The notes: generated by a model from the letters alone, not told the origin. DNA of 64,000 nt from Branchiostoma floridae (GCF_000003815.2 NC_049984.1:21639825-21703824); one strand, 5' to 3'. Counted from the first letter of the stretch, positions 1 through 11,754 are shown. Made by a program: numbers and translations.

Positions 1-1082
1 AACAGGCAACGCCACCACCACCAGATGTCCGTTATTTTTAGACTGTCTTCACTTAGCAGTATTATGTTTTTCTTAGGTCGATAAAGATTTTAGACACCTC
101 TGTAGTAACATATGCATAAAAACTATTTTAAGTAACTGAATATAATTTTGGAAGCAGTCATACATTTCAAATAGCCTCCTCTATCTTTCTCAGTGGGAGC
201 TATCCGAATCATCTGACCGTTTCCCAAGTCCTATCCTGTTACTTGAATAACAATTTGTCATCATTTCATTTCATACCCCTGCCTATCCTTACTCCACTTT
301 GTTCAGTCTTCAGCAGATTATTCTTATAAAGTATTTTGTACAATCTTCAACATACTATTATATAAAGACCACATAATATATCCATAAGAGGTCTGCATCT
401 TCAAAATGTAGCAGACTCTCGTTGCTTTCTTGGATCCGACGTACAATTCCAACAGTCAACACCAGAAACTGTTCCAAACGAACTTATTGTAACTAAGGGA
501 CGCCTTTGAGATCAAGGTCACTACCAACCACACCTAATGCAAGCTAGCATAACAGTTCAAGGCGGTAAACTCGAAACTGCAAAAGACCATCAGCACCTAT
601 TAATGCAATAGAGTGGAAGCCAATTGTTGCTAGTCCTCCAGTATCAGTGAAGTTTGAGGAGGAGAGCGACAGTATTCATGCCTCGACCCAACGGTTTTGC
701 TAAGTATTGCAAATCCTAATGAATTTGCATATTCAGCACCTTCATATATACATCAATGTAACATATTCCCTCCTGCCAACAGGACCATCTCACATGAAGG
801 ATTTTATCAACGATCCATACATTATCAAGTTTCAGGATTTGGACATGAATACAACAAGCTTAAAGCCTACAGCTAAATACAAATTTTGACCTTCACATTT
901 AAGTTGGCAAATAGAAGTCCTGTTTTATATCCATGCATACATTATTTAAAATTCTAATATACATTGAATGTGCCGATCTGTCTGACAACATGGGAAGCAA
1001 CTGTTACATGTGCTAAAAAAATTAAATCATTCACTTCAAATCACGCACCAAATTAATTCTGGTTAATATAATACTTCCACAG
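1..1082. other. AT-rich stretch without recognisable gene
   Basis: I see no protein family, RNA gene or clear repeat here. The only open frame of note (707-889, 60 codons) has no coding character. The tail of the stretch ends in a pyrimidine-poor AG acceptor that leads into the candidate exon at 1083. Confidence 0.5.
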
Positions 1083-1208
1083 GAACAAATCCAGCTAAAG
1101 TAGAGGAAGATGAAGATCTTGCCAATCGTAATGATCTGCTGAAATTTGATGTTGACAAACACCTCAACTGCAAAGGAACGAGGATGGTTGTATCCTCAAT
1201 TGCCAACG
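1083..1208 (+). CDS. Candidate internal exon, unknown product
   Basis: A 126-nt segment lies between a CACAG acceptor and a GGTAACT donor and is open in one frame. It encodes about 41 residues, starting TNPAKVEEDEDLANRNDLL and ending VVSSIANG, with an acidic start. I do not recognise the family. The exon reading rests only on splice-like borders and the open frame; it may belong to the plus-strand transposon-like gene debris that follows. Confidence 0.35.
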
Positions 1209-1796
1209 GTAACTACATTTTTTCCATTGTGCTTAAGGATTATACCCATTAGCAGTCTATAAGATAAGATATAGAAATGACTAAAAGATGTGTTGACCAG
1301 CTTCATGGTCTAAGGGGCTAATGGCATCTAACATCCAAGAAAACCAAAAAATCACATAAATTGTTTTCCAACTAAAGCGCTGTGAAATAGATTCAGTGGT
1401 TTACACTGATTCAGTGGGTAGGATGAATTCTAAAAAAGTTAACGATATGAAATAGTGGAGAATAAAATGAAAAAAAAAGTTATCATGTCGGGTGTTGATT
1501 TTGTGTTTTGTAAAATTGATGAGTCCATTCCATGTATCTAAGAATTTATTGAAAAAAATCTTACTTAATCAGGCACTCATCAGAAAGATAGTCTATGACC
1601 GTTGGTTACCACCATGGTGACTGTCACAAGCAGGAAGAAGTTCAGTCATCAAAGTAGCATAATGAGACACATCTTAAATCTCAAACTCTTGTAATGAGAA
1701 TTTGAAGTTGTAATTTGCAGACAAGCAGGTACCTCCTGCAATGCAAAATTGTCTTCAGCTTTGAATTTATGTTTGTTCCACACTCATTGTACACAG

Positions 1797-1994
1797 ATGC
1801 CAGGTCGGGGCAACAACAGAAGGGTGCAACTGGTGGATCCTGGCACCACCACTGTCTCCAGAAGGAACAGGAGGACTCAGCTGGAAGCAGATGGACGGGT
1901 GGTTAACATCTGTGTACTGAGAACAAACAACGAAGATGAGCTGAGGCGCAAAATCCGGGAGGCATTTGGACAAGCCGGTCACATTCTACAATAA
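1797..1994 (+). CDS. Candidate exon, 65 aa, unknown product
   Basis: An AG acceptor at 1795-1796 is followed directly by ATG and 65 codons to TAA. The protein is basic at the start (MPGRGNNRRVQLVDPG) and ends with a charged helix-like stretch (NEDELRRKIREAFGQAG). No family is recognised. A 26-bp piece of its 3' part is repeated just downstream at 2049-2074, where the frame is broken, so local duplication has occurred. Confidence 0.3.
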   Translation: MPGRGNNRRVQLVDPGTTTVSRRNRRTQLEADGRVVNICVLRTNNEDELRRKIREAFGQAGHILQ

Positions 1995-2074
1995 AGAAAA
2001 CATGTTGCTGAAAAATATCACCAAGATCCATCCAAACCTTCTCGAGCTGAAGATGAGCTGAGGCGCAAAATCCG
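1932..2074. repeat. Direct repeat of 26 bp, 117 bp apart
   Basis: The segment at 1932-1957 recurs exactly at 2049-2074 and a few more bases match after a 2-base mismatch. The first copy is in the 65-aa frame; the second leads into the gypsy RT fragment. It marks a small duplication or slipped repair at the junction. Confidence 0.8.
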
Positions 2075-2082
2075 ATAGGCAT

Positions 2083-2289
2083 TTGTACATTTGGGAGGCA
2101 AGCCTCAAACTTAACCCACAGAAAGGCAAACTGCTCGTAACTGAGGTAGAGTTCCTTGGACGAATTATTTCAGGTGAGGGGATCCGAACTGACAGAGACT
2201 GGCCAGTCCCACGTAGTGTGAAGGAGATCCAGAAATTCCTCGGATTTGCGAATTACTATCGTAAATTCTGTAAGGACTTTTCATCGTGA
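2083..2289 (+). pseudogene. Ty3/gypsy reverse transcriptase fragment
   Basis: The translation carries the end of a gypsy-type RT: SLKLNPQKGKLLVTEVEFLG, then GRIISGEGIRTD and EIQKFLGFANYYRKFCKDF. These are the conserved 'FLG...ISxxG...FLGxxNYYRxF' block just before RNase H in Ty3/gypsy polyproteins. About 8-10 residues are missing between GIRTD and DWPVP compared with the usual spacing, and the upstream fingers, YxDD box and LTRs are absent. It is a dead scrap, not an element. Confidence 0.85.
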
Positions 2290-2521
2290 CAGAATTGAAG
2301 TTCCCCTGGGAGCAAGGTGTGTCCTTCACCAAGCACATGTCTGCATTATTTCCATTGAAATTCCAAGCGGCATTTTCGTGCTGTGCTGCGGACATACCTG
2401 CTGCACGGAAATTGTGTGGCTTTTAGGTATGCAGCGTATGTTCCGCTTTTCTGAAATAGGGTTATTAAAAGAGGTATTTGTGTGAACTGAAAGAAAATAT
2501 TATGATCTTTTTTTTTCACAG

Positions 2522-2668
2522 GACAGCTTTGACATCCTGCTTGAAGCTGTTCAGCTAATCGCACACGATTCAGTTGATGACAGTGTGCAGCACAAGTTGG
2601 AAAAGCTGGTCAGGTTTGCCCCAAATGTAAACTGTACCAAGTACACAGGAGGGCAGCAAAAAAGATAG
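2522..2668 (+). CDS. Candidate terminal exon, unknown product
   Basis: A strong polypyrimidine tract and CACAG acceptor precede 48 open codons ending in TAG. The peptide starts DSFDILLEAVQLIAHDSVDD and looks helical. The family is unknown. The splice site is the main support. Confidence 0.4.
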   Translation, partial: DSFDILLEAVQLIAHDSVDDSVQHKLEKLVRFAPNVNCTKYTGGQQKR

Positions 2669-2943
2669 GCAAGCCTTTAGAATAGAAATACAAGCTAAGT
2701 AAGTTTGAGGATATGTCAGCATTGAAAGTATTCAAGACACCAAAATACCTGTGATACCGCACATTTTCATCTACAATGATTAGATAATCATTCAATGAAC
2801 ATTCAGAACTTTCACATTGAACAATCATAAGGACTAATGCAGACTAATTTACGGGCATTGATTCAAACATTGCATCCAGCATTATTGTTTCCGAATTATC
2901 AAGGCAGTGCGTTCATAATTAACTTAATGTCACCATGTTGCAG

Positions 2944-3376
2944 ATAGTAAATGTCCTGTTTCACATCGTGGTGGAAGAGGCAAAGTAGCAGGTATGTTAA
3001 TGCAATAATAATCATAAAATGATAAATAATCATTGGTCAGTGCCAGTGTTATAGTAAAGAAGTACACTGATCATATTTTTCAGCATTTGCTGAAAAAAGT
3101 CAAGAACCAAGAAATACAGTAGAAAGAAAAGTGCCTAGCATTATACCATAGTCAATACAAACTAATGCAATTAGAATTAAGCACTATACTTTTCCCATTA
3201 CAGACTGCTCACCCAAACTGAGTAAGTACAGGCAGCTGAGGAACAGGGTGGCCCATGACCAGTCAGCACAGGAGATGAGCAAAAGGGAGATGCAGGACAT
3301 GGTGAACAAAAAAAATGTAGTCAGGAGAAGAAGGCATCAACCTTTGCACCTCTGCTGGATCAACTTCCAGGTCTAA
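2944..3376 (+). CDS. Two phase-matched candidate exons, Arg-rich terminal exon
   Basis: Exon 2944-2991 (48 nt, donor GTATGT) ends in phase 1 and exon 3204-3376 (acceptor TTACAG) starts with two bases that complete the codon. The joined frame reads SKCPVSHRGGRGKVA, then DCSPKLSKYRQLRNRV and ends in a basic stretch (NVVRRRRHQ) before TAA. The matching phases argue for a real or recently real gene. The basic tail could bind nucleic acid or act as a nuclear signal (inference). No family was recognised. Confidence 0.45.
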
Positions 3377-3560
3377 CTGTAGTCTCCCAATTCATGGTAA
3401 CGATTTTGTCAATAAATATCCCCATTATCCGACGGTTATGGACATGGCTGAGTATAGTACCGAAGTTTGACTTGATAAAAGGGATGACAGGGCGTAACAA
3501 AGGCTCTTAATGCTCTTATGACCCTTTGGTTCAAGTCACACAGAAAAGTGGCGTAATACT

Positions 3561-4791
3561 ATGGACAGCACCTTCATGAATTCGACCACATCCTTCTTAC
3601 TATCACATCAGACCACCACTGCTGTTGACCTTCAAAGGACCCCAAGGGGAATATCAGATCACATGAAACACTGGCAAGGTAATTGTGATTTCCTCTCGAC
3701 TTTTTGTGTTCTAATTGTTACAGAAATCTTCTTCGACGACAATGCATGGTTTGGGGACCAAAATGCACATGATGATGTAATTTGCTTCCAGAACTATGAG
3801 AACAACCTTAAGAGTACGTTTACCTTCAAGGCGGACGGAAGGAGCGTTTGTAGAAAAGTATGGTGTAGGCTGTATGGTATTAAGAGAAATGTACAACAGT
3901 AGGAAAGCCTTCCTGACAGGTCAGCTTCTGAAAGGATTAGAGCTCGACGAGAAAAATCCAGTGACCTGATCCACGGACCTGAACCTGCGGGGCCCGCCAA
4001 AATACATCACCTAGTGATGGAGGATGTGGGAGGCATAGCGGGTGTAAACACTCAGTGCCAACTGCCAAGGGGGCAAGAGCAAGTTAGTAACATTACCAGA
4101 AAGCATACACCAACATTTGCCCTTCATAGATGTCGTGCCTTCATGGACAGCGAGGAAAATACTTACAATAGATTCTACCGGAGATATATCAGAACAACAG
4201 GAGCAAACACACACATATTATTCAACGACCGTCAACTACATGATATATCAAAGTTTTGTACAATATCTGATGAGCCCAGTGTTTTAGGTGTAGATGTTAC
4301 ATTTAATTTGGGCCCATTCTGGTTATTGGTGTCAACATACAGACATCTGGGTCTTAAGGTCAAAGGAAGCAATGGGCCACCTATAATGATCGGCCCTATG
4401 GCCCTTGTACAATACAAAAATAAAGAATCATATATCTCACTCTTTGACGCGTTACTCAGCCATAAACCAGAATTAAAGGAAAAACTACAGGCATATGGAT
4501 CAGACGGAGAGCCTGCGCTGATAGAGTCACTGGAGGACTCATTCCCATTAGCTAAAGGATACCGCTGTAGTATTCACCTTTGGGACAACATAAAAAGAAA
4601 AAACACTGGGTATACCGTCTTCCATCACATCACAAATGATAGAAGATCTCAAACAGCTTCTCTCGACAAGTAACAACTTCAAAAGTGATCTTAGTACCCT
4701 TCAAGACTCCTGGATGGCCTTGGGTCAAACTAATATGAAAAAATTCATCAACTATTGCAAACGTGCCATTTGGCTCAGGTTAAAAAGGTAA
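3561..4791 (+). pseudogene. MULE-like transposase, frameshifted
   Basis: The main frame (4014-4673) holds a MULE-type DDE core: SVLGVDVTFNLGPFWLLVST (first Asp), GPMALVQYKNKESYISLF, AYGSDGEPALIESL (second Asp) and FPLAKGYRCSIHLWDNIKRK. The upstream part at 3561-3902 (ends at a stop) and the tail at 4636-4791 (52 codons, MIEDLKQLLSTSNNFKSD...) are in other frames, so at least two frameshifts break the gene. Such transposases cut and paste DNA at element ends; this copy cannot make the whole protein. I saw no terminal inverted repeats around it. Confidence 0.7.
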
Positions 4792-5608
4792 AAGCTGTTC
4801 CATAACGTCTTTAACGGGCTCAGAAATACATAGTACCCATTTTATACATGTCAATCATTCCGGTGACAATGTGGCGACATCCCGTCACTCAAAGAATTTG
4901 AAATGGCCCGATGCACGTGGTCTCCTTAGCTGTCAATCATTCGGTGGCCACGGTAACCATCACCACGGTGATATGCGTCGGTATCCCGTCACCCACCAGA
5001 GTTGACATGGCGACCAGAGTTGACATGGCGGCCGAGTGTCCGACAGCCATTGTTGTTTTTCTAGTCTTGGCAACGTTTCCTTATTGTCAAGACAACGGTA
5101 GTCGTTATTAAGTCGTACAAAGGAAACGACCGTATTTTAAGTTTTTAGTCGTAAATTAGGAGGGTTTAAGTCGTAACTCTGAAATATGGTCGTAAATAGG
5201 TCTTAAAAGTCAGATTTTCCGACTTATAAACGCCCGATGTACGACTCACTGTAGTAAACTCTGGTGATGTGCTGGACGCCGTAGGAAGCCCCGGTGATGT
5301 ACTGGACCCTGAGGCAGCAGAAAGCTCTAGATCTCCCCCTTTCAATGACTTGAATAATTTTACCGACATTGAATTCACAGAAAATGACTCCTAGGTTCCC
5401 TCAACGAAAGCTTTGTAAAAGGACAAATTCAAAAGGTAGGATGTTATCTCTATTTTAAGGAAATGATGATCATCACAAATGTGGAGACCCATTTCTATTA
5501 CTAACATTGACTACAAAATAGGCGCCAAGAGGATTTGAAGACAGGGGTGGATACAAGTTTTGCACATGTACGTCAAATCCTGACACATGTGAAGCATAGA
5601 GCTGCTAT
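4792..5608. other. Intergenic, possible exon scrap
   Basis: The stretch has a short tandem of a 17-base GTTGACATGGCG-containing unit near 5000-5030 and repeated GTCGTAA words near 5100-5230. At 5250-5390 one frame runs open to TAG with an internal imperfect repeat (SGDVLDA / PGDVLDP) and an acidic tail, after a possible AG acceptor. I cannot assign it. Confidence 0.25.
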
Positions 5609-6060
5609 AGAAACCAAAGTTACAAGACTGTTCTTGAAATGAAAGAGGAAAAGCTTGAATCCATGATTCCAGACTGGGATACCCTGTCCAATAAGGAAAA
5701 CGCAAGAAAGAAGACGGTTTACGCATTCACATGTGCTGCACACAAGGTGCAAAACATGTCGGAGAAATGAGTGAAGCATCAAAGTCCTTGAATATAAAGA
5801 GTCAAAGTCGCAGAGAGGCCCCAAAAGAGCTTCGGTTCAAGAAGTCAAGGGGAAGACAGTTGTGTTGATGGACAATAAAACATCAAAACTGCAAAGAGTA
5901 AACATTGACCAGGTCAAAAAACACCCTGCTTGCCAGATACCCAATGATGAGATAGCTGGCACACCATGCATCATATGTCAAGACAAGGATGATAAAGACA
6001 GCTACAAGCCAAGTGCTGCAGTGGCCAAGGAATCCGGAAGGGGCGCGGTCAGGAAGCCCT
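5609..6060 (+). pseudogene. Exon debris upstream of hAT core
   Basis: A frame from about 5624 to 5768 reads TVLEMKEEKLESMIPDWDTL then VYAFTCAAHKVQNMSEK and stops. A second open piece at 5862-6060 is Lys-rich. Both look like remains of exons of a transposase-like gene, but the family is not clear. They may be the N-terminal part of the hAT gene that follows or of another element. Confidence 0.3.
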
Positions 6061-6078
6061 GGATCGCCCTCGCCAAAG

Positions 6079-6580
6079 TTTGCTGCTTGACTGTAAAACG
6101 CGCTGGATCAGTTCGTATACCATGGTGGCTCGCTTTCTTGAACAATACCCTGCGGTTGTCGCAGCCTCCTTGGATGACAGGATAAAGACCAAGGACAGTT
6201 TCAAGAAGCTGCAGAGATGTAAGGATGAGGACATTGCACAGATGGAAGGATTTGCCAGGGTCATGTTCAAGCCCTTTCAGATAACAGAGGCAATGTCTGC
6301 GGAGCGCCGTCCAACATCTGGCCAAATCAACCAATGATGGACAAGCTGAGAAACCACCTGTGCACCCATGATGCAATTGACACTGAGTTCACTAAGAAGA
6401 TAAAGAGAGTGATCTGGGAGGATCTGAAAACACGCTACCAAGATCTAGAAGTAACAAACTTCTTCGAGGAGGCAATTGCGTTTGACTCAAGATTCAAAAC
6501 TCAAACAGCAGAAGAAGTCTGGGCTTCCAGCTTTCCAACGTCACATCCTATCAGGACTTCCAGCCTGAGAATGTTATGAG
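6079..6580 (+). pseudogene. hAT-family transposase core fragment
   Basis: The translation LLDCKTRWISSYTMVARFLE matches the hAT block 'LxxDxxTRWxSTYxML.RFLE', followed by QYPAVVAASLDD. A second frame from 6334 continues DKLRNHLCTHDAIDTEF and VIWEDLKTRYQDLEV, which fits the hAT middle region with its conserved Trp/Tyr helices. One frameshift lies near 6330. The C-terminal dimerisation block is not here; a hAT dimerisation block lies 47 kb away at 53.1 kb. Confidence 0.75.
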
Positions 6581-6753
6581 AACTTGAGTTGACTGATAAA
6601 ACGTAAGCTGGTTACATAATTCACTTGTCCAGCCATGACAAGAAGTAGATACTGAAATGCTGCTATGCGATGATTTCATAAAATTACTTCCCTGTTGTGA
6701 GTGCCAGTGCAAAACCTGATTCTTGAATGTTGTTGCATTTCTTACAATTACAG

Positions 6754-7206
6754 TTCTGATCGGTGCACCCTGGCGGCAAGTGGCAGTGCCAGCACCTGTA
6801 ATCGCACAGGTCGATTCCTTTGAGTCCAATCCTTCAGACAAGTACAGAGCATCGAAAGTCAGAGCCCTGATGGATGCGCTGTTCACATCAGACAAGATGA
6901 TACACAACAACACCGATGGTTCCGAGTCAGACGGCCTAGGCAGTAGTGTCACTGGCCAGCAGAACAACACTTGGATGTTTCCTTGATGATCCCAACACGC
7001 TTGAATCAAGAAAAGAGGCAGTAGTAGATTTCTATGGCATGGGCATATTCTTCACCCTTTCCAGAGGATGGGAGTCGATCCGCAAGATGCGTTTTTTTGA
7101 TGACCGCAAACAACCCTCTGGAGTTCTTTATATAGAAGTTGAAGTTTTCACTTGTATTATAAGGTTTGGAATTACCATTTGTAGGGAAATAATACCCCCT
7201 TCTTGA
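6754..7206 (+). pseudogene. Exon fragment shared with 31.06 kb
   Basis: After a TTACAG acceptor, a frame reads QVAVPAPVIAQVDSFESNPS and KVRALMDALFTSDKM. A frame switch near 6945 gives AVVSLASRTTLGCFLDD, then FYGMGIFFTLSRGWESIRKM. The roughly 70-bp block 6941-7010 is nearly identical to 31060-31125, in the same orientation and the same frame. The product is unknown. The shared block suggests exons of one multi-copy gene family. Confidence 0.4.
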
Positions 7207-7324
7207 CTAAAGCGCTCCTTAAAACTTAAACCCTTATTATGTTTTACATAATAGTTACCTTTTCTTTGTATATATGATTTATATGGTTTGGATGGTTCAC
7301 CTTTTGTTTATGTGTTATGTTTTT

Positions 7325-7350
7325 TGTGAATAAAAAAAAAAAAAAAAAAA
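7325..7350 (+). other. AATAAA followed by A20 tract
   Basis: A GTGAATAAA signal runs straight into about twenty A residues. This may be the tail of a reverse-transcribed insertion or a simple A tract. No target duplication was identified. Confidence 0.4.
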
Positions 7351-8139
7351 CTTAACTTAAAGCCCTAATGTCCAGTTTGAAATTTCTTTCATCTGCTTAT
7401 CATTTTACGCTAAATTATCCGCATTTGCTGTTTTTCATTTCATGCATTTCATTTATATCTTATTATATATGTATGACTCCAGGAAGAGTAGTGACATGAT
7501 AATGTACACTAATGGAGATAATAATACAAATAATATATATACGAGTAATAAAACAAAGAAAAAAACAAATTTCAATTGAAAATATTGCAACAATTACAGT
7601 TACATGCAACTGTAGTGCCTGGTTGGCAATCGGAGAGACAAACTCTTAAGGTTCCGTAACTTATCATGAAACAGTCAACACTGATGTTGAGGCTCAGGGT
7701 TTAGTGGGTCAGTATGGTAGTTATACAGTATACAGAGTCCTTTCTTTATGCCCTGTTCTTACTAGATTTCGCAGATTATTTGGCCCCGATTGAAGGCCAT
7801 TCCAAGCCTCATATGTAGAGGTATATGAACTGCCTACACTTCTGTCTGGCTTTAGGAACATATAATGTGTGCTCATTTCCTCAACTATCATCAAATATTG
7901 AATGAAGGGTGGGGCAGGGAGATGTAGGTGGATATGTTGATTAGGATATTACTAGAATAACACGTTTATTGCAAGTGCTTGCACGAAAGCTCATTGGGAC
8001 AAATAATAGCAAACAATGGTTAACAGCATTTATAGTGAGCGGCTGCCCCAGTCTAAAAATGATGCTAAGCTTCAGCTTCTTTAATGACATCATTCCCATG
8101 ATGACAAACAAGTCCACAATAAGATTACCTCTTTTTCAG
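7351..8139. other. AT-rich stretch, nothing recognised
   Basis: No open frame of coding character and no known repeat was seen. The stretch ends with a CTTTTTCAG acceptor for the exon at 8140. Confidence 0.4.
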
Positions 8140-9342
8140 GTTTACTAAAGATAGGAGTGAACACGTCAACATCCAGTACAAGATGTGGTCAACCGACACT
8201 GTGTGGCGACCATCCTCAACGGACCCAGATCTCCAACTATACAAGGAAGTTGATGGCAAGCAGCAGATACCAACCGGACAGCCATCCTTTGTGGAGCCAC
8301 ACTTCGAGGAAGAAGACCTGAAGAAATTAAGATCATCAATCGAGAACATGAGGGACCATCTCAACTACCAGCAGAGGCAGACATTTTTAGATAATCCAAC
8401 AGCACCAATCATCCACCTCCATCCTGGTTTCGCCACAACCTCCGTCCATTTCAGCCTTTGCCACCTGTTCCACCAACATCAGATGAAGGGCAGAGGACAG
8501 CACTGCAGAGGCTGCTAAACAATGAGCTCAACTGTCCTCCTGTGAGTAATCACATTACTGTTATATCTGTATTATCCTATATATCTTATGAGCATACAGC
8601 AGGGGCAACAGCATACGTGGCTGGCAAGCAGTCCCAAGATTCTCATGAATCTTGCCCCGGCCATCAGGAGCATATTTTCAGCCATATTGTGCGGAAAGCG
8701 AGCTCTGGTGTGGTAACCCTGCTGAGTAGTCGCCTCAATTCTGTATCCATGAGTAAAGTGAAGAGACTGTTGCAACAGGGCCATGATGAGTGGTATTTGG
8801 AGCGACGTAGCCTTTACCAGACCCCCTTGTACGAAGCCCACACAGCTGGATCAGCAGCATCCCAGAAGAGTATCCTGTCCTTGGTGAAAGCTGATGGGAC
8901 CTACACCGCTCCAGTCTGTGCTTGCTTCCTTCAGCCCGCGTGCTGAGGCGTGCCCACATAATTATGGAGATGGAGAAGATCCCTGTGTACAGAGCTTCCA
9001 TCCTCAGCACGACTGGAGAAATACTCTGCATCGACGGTACAAAAAAGGTATGTGTAAAGTGTCACTTTGATCACTTTTTTGTAATGGTTGATAGAGAATT
9101 AATTTTTGTTTATTCATGTTGCAGAGTTGATCCTTGTATGATCTCTGGCTGTCCCATTGTTTGATGAGGCCAGAAGCTGCTGCTCTATGTTGTTAAACAC
9201 AAGACTGTGGGGCACACAACTCCGTCAGCAGAGAGAGACATAGGAGTGATGACTGAAGCTATTGTGAGAGGGAAGGTATTCCCGTCAACACTGGAAGACG
9301 CCTTGTCGAGAGCTTTACAGATCCTGTCACAAAGGGCATGAA
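8140..9342 (+). pseudogene. Multi-exon transposon-like gene, broken
   Basis: Exon 8140-8541 starts after CTTTTTCAG and ends at a GTGAGT donor. It reads EHVNIQYKMWSTDTVWRPSS and FVEPHFEEEDLKKLRSSIEN, then shifts frame near 8400 into a Pro-rich part (PPVPPTSDEGQRTALQRLL). The next exon (about 8597-9047) gives EWYLERRSLYQTPLYEAHTA, then after another frame change LRRAHIIMEMEKIPVYRASI and LSTTGEILCIDGTKK. A last piece, 9172-9342, reads KHKTVGHTTPSAERDIGVMT to a stop. I recall this 'SILSTTGEILCIDGTKK' type from invertebrate and fish multi-copy transposon-like genes but cannot name the superfamily. Two frameshifts argue for a pseudogene. Confidence 0.5.
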
Positions 9343-9470
9343 GAGGATCACTTTCAGACATTCAGGAAGAAGCTGATGGCCCTGTATCCTTGAAAGACTT
9401 CCTCTGTTTGGTGACATCCCATGATGCCCCCCCCCCCCCCAAATTGGCTGGACTACGAGACCCACGATCA

Positions 9471-10699
9471 GGCCACACCAATTTAATTCGTTGGTTCTCG
9501 GAATCGCCGCTTCTAATTTTCCCAATTTCAAAAAAAAAAACAAATTCCATTCACATGATTCAGTAATCGTGCTGCAAAACTTTGGTTCCGTTAGAGAAAC
9601 AGAACGTCTGGAAAGTACCAGTGCATTTACTTTTTCTCACCCCCAAGTCCTTTGCTACCAATTGATTCATATATTTTTTGTTGCAAGGTATATTTAGGAA
9701 CAAATAAATCATCGTAAATGAGATACACATGGGCATAACATAACGTAGCAGAACCAGAAGTTCGGCTGAGCATGTGCTCTCTCTCACACACACTTTCACA
9801 TGCAAATTTTCAATTGAAACACAGAAATCGGCACCCAAACAAACAACTCAATAAATCACCAATACTTTTTCACTCTTGTACCTCCATAGCCAACATGTTT
9901 TGATATGCCTGAAATGCTCAAAGTCTTCCAAATGGAGATGAAAATGAAGTCGGAAAATCTCGGCGGCCATCTTTCTTCTTCTGTAAGTCAAAAAAGCGCC
10001 CCCACGCTGTTTGTAATGGAACTGCAGATTTGGCTAGATAGTACATGGTGTACCATTTCAGTGCTGATTTCAGTGATTTGCATGTAACATTAGCTTTTTC
10101 TAAGGAAGTTTAATCAAACTGCATCTTAATTTTTTGTCAACAAATAATTGTACATGTAACAAAAAGAGAGAATAAACCTATGGTTTTATGCAACATGTAG
10201 TTCAGTACTTTGGCTTGTTCATGTATTTTGGGGGGAGTGGAAGTATTTGTAATTTTTTTTCCAATTTGCACCAGTTGACCATGAAATGTAATTAGAGCCT
10301 TGGATAGACAGATTCTTATCAACTCAGAGAGCAAATAAGTCTTCCAGCGATGGTATTTTATTTCTAGAGGCAAACTTAAATAATGTTTGTTGTTGTCGTT
10401 GCATCTCTGTAAAAATACTATATTGGTCTATTTGAGATGTTTTGTGAACATTTCTGTTTACTGTAGCAACTGTACATAATTTAATGTATATTGTACAAAT
10501 TTATGCCAACATGCAATTTTGCATGTAATTTTAACTGATTAACTATTTCTATCACACGTATACCATGAGTTCAGGTCTGGACTAACCAGCCTGGACCTGA
10601 ACCCAGACTTGTTGCAAGTTTTTTTTTTTTTTTTTCGCCCTGTCGCTTCAATTTTTTTAGGAAAAAATCCGAGAACCAACAAATTAAATTGGTATGGCC
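9471..10699. repeat. Inverted pair of a 32-bp motif
   Basis: The 32 bases at 9471-9502 recur in inverted orientation at 10668-10699 with two mismatches. Both contain CCAATTTAATT and GTTGGTTCTCGGA. An A-rich or T-rich tract follows each on the inner side. This could be the ends of one 1.23-kb non-autonomous element or two copies of a short dispersed repeat. No target duplication was confirmed. Confidence 0.7.
9503..10667. other. Interior of the inverted pair, no gene
   Basis: The interior is AT-rich and has no recognised protein. It holds homopolymer tracts (T18 near 10620) and otherwise unstructured sequence. Confidence 0.4.
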
Positions 10700-11052
10700 C
10701 CAGGTTCATCGACTGCAAGACTGAGGGCTGTAGATGCATGGCTACTGCCAATGTTTGCAGTATCTCTATCACTTTTCCTGAACACATGTACCTTTTGTCA
10801 AACGTAGCATTTTTGGACATGTTAAAAAGTGCAGTTACTGATGGATATGGTTTGGGGAGGGCGTAAGCTACAAGTAGACTTTTTTATGGTACAGGGACTG
10901 AAAGACAAGGATGTAAATGCCTACCTACTGCCAATTTTGTTGCCTTTTTGGAGATGTTGAAAAGTCGTAAACTACAAGTAGACTTTATGGTTTTATTTCT
11001 GTATTTTCGTATTTATCATTCCTGAAATATACACTGAAAGCTACACTTGCAG

Positions 11053-11754
11053 GTTTCAGCAAGATGTTCAGTCTGCATTTTTCGATCAAAACCAAGTTAC
11101 CCTTCATCCAATGATGGCCTACTATAAGAAAGAGGTACAGGACGAGACCTTGCTTGTTAAGCATGTCATCATTGGAATAACTGACGACCAACATAAGGAT
11201 GCTGGTGGAGTGAAGGCGTTTGAGGATGAAGCCATTAAGATAGTTAAGAAGGTGTTGGGAGCCCCACTGGACACTGTACGAGTTCACAGATGCCTTCTAC
11301 GATCTATCAGTAAGACACCAGCCAGCCATAGTGCGCAACTTCTATGAAACAAGCCATGGCAAATCTGTTTGTGATGGCCTGGGCGCAATTGTCAAAGGTA
11401 GCTGCTACCAAGCTGTTGTAAGTGGAAAAGAAATCATCTGCAATGCTGATGACTTGCTTGGGTATTGAAAAAAAACAATTGACAGTTCCATTGAAGATTG
11501 TGAAAGGCAGCACAGGAAAGCATATTTCCAGGCGTGAGTTTGTTTTCGTCAGTAAGGATGCAGTTAACAGGAGCCGACCAAACGTCAAAACCCTGCCGGG
11601 TACCCGTAAACTACATTCAGTGAAGACCATCGGAAAGGACTGCCCTGTTGGCTATCCAGTTCACACCAACTGTAGACTGTTATTCCGTTTCTCTGAAGCA
11701 GATATTGAAAAGGTTAAGAGCAAGGTGCAGAGCAAAACATACCAGTTTAAGTAG
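11053..11754 (+). pseudogene. Transposase-like gene with S-H-G-K motif, copy 1
   Basis: After a TTGCAG acceptor the frame reads VQSAFFDQNQVTLHPMMAYY, then VKHVIIGITDDQHKDAGGVK and EDEAIKIVKKVLGAP. A frameshift near 11275 moves the reading to DAFYDLSVRHQPAIVRNFYE and TSHGKSVCDGLGAIVKGSCY, and a further shift to FVFVSKDAVNRSRPNVKTLP up to TAG at 11752. The FYETSHGKSxxDGxGAxVK signature is known to me from invertebrate transposon-derived genes. The Asp-rich DDQHKDA and the SHGK region may carry catalytic residues (inference). Copy 2 lies at 14290. A Tc1/mariner element begins 10 bp after the stop. Confidence 0.55.

Noticed and set aside
3711-4000. Minus-strand open frames over the MULE-like gene
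   Set aside because: They are shadows of the plus-strand coding sequence, with no family similarity.
7325-7350. Processed pseudogene end
   Set aside because: AATAAA with an A20 tract is suggestive, but no target duplication or intron-less parent reading was seen upstream.
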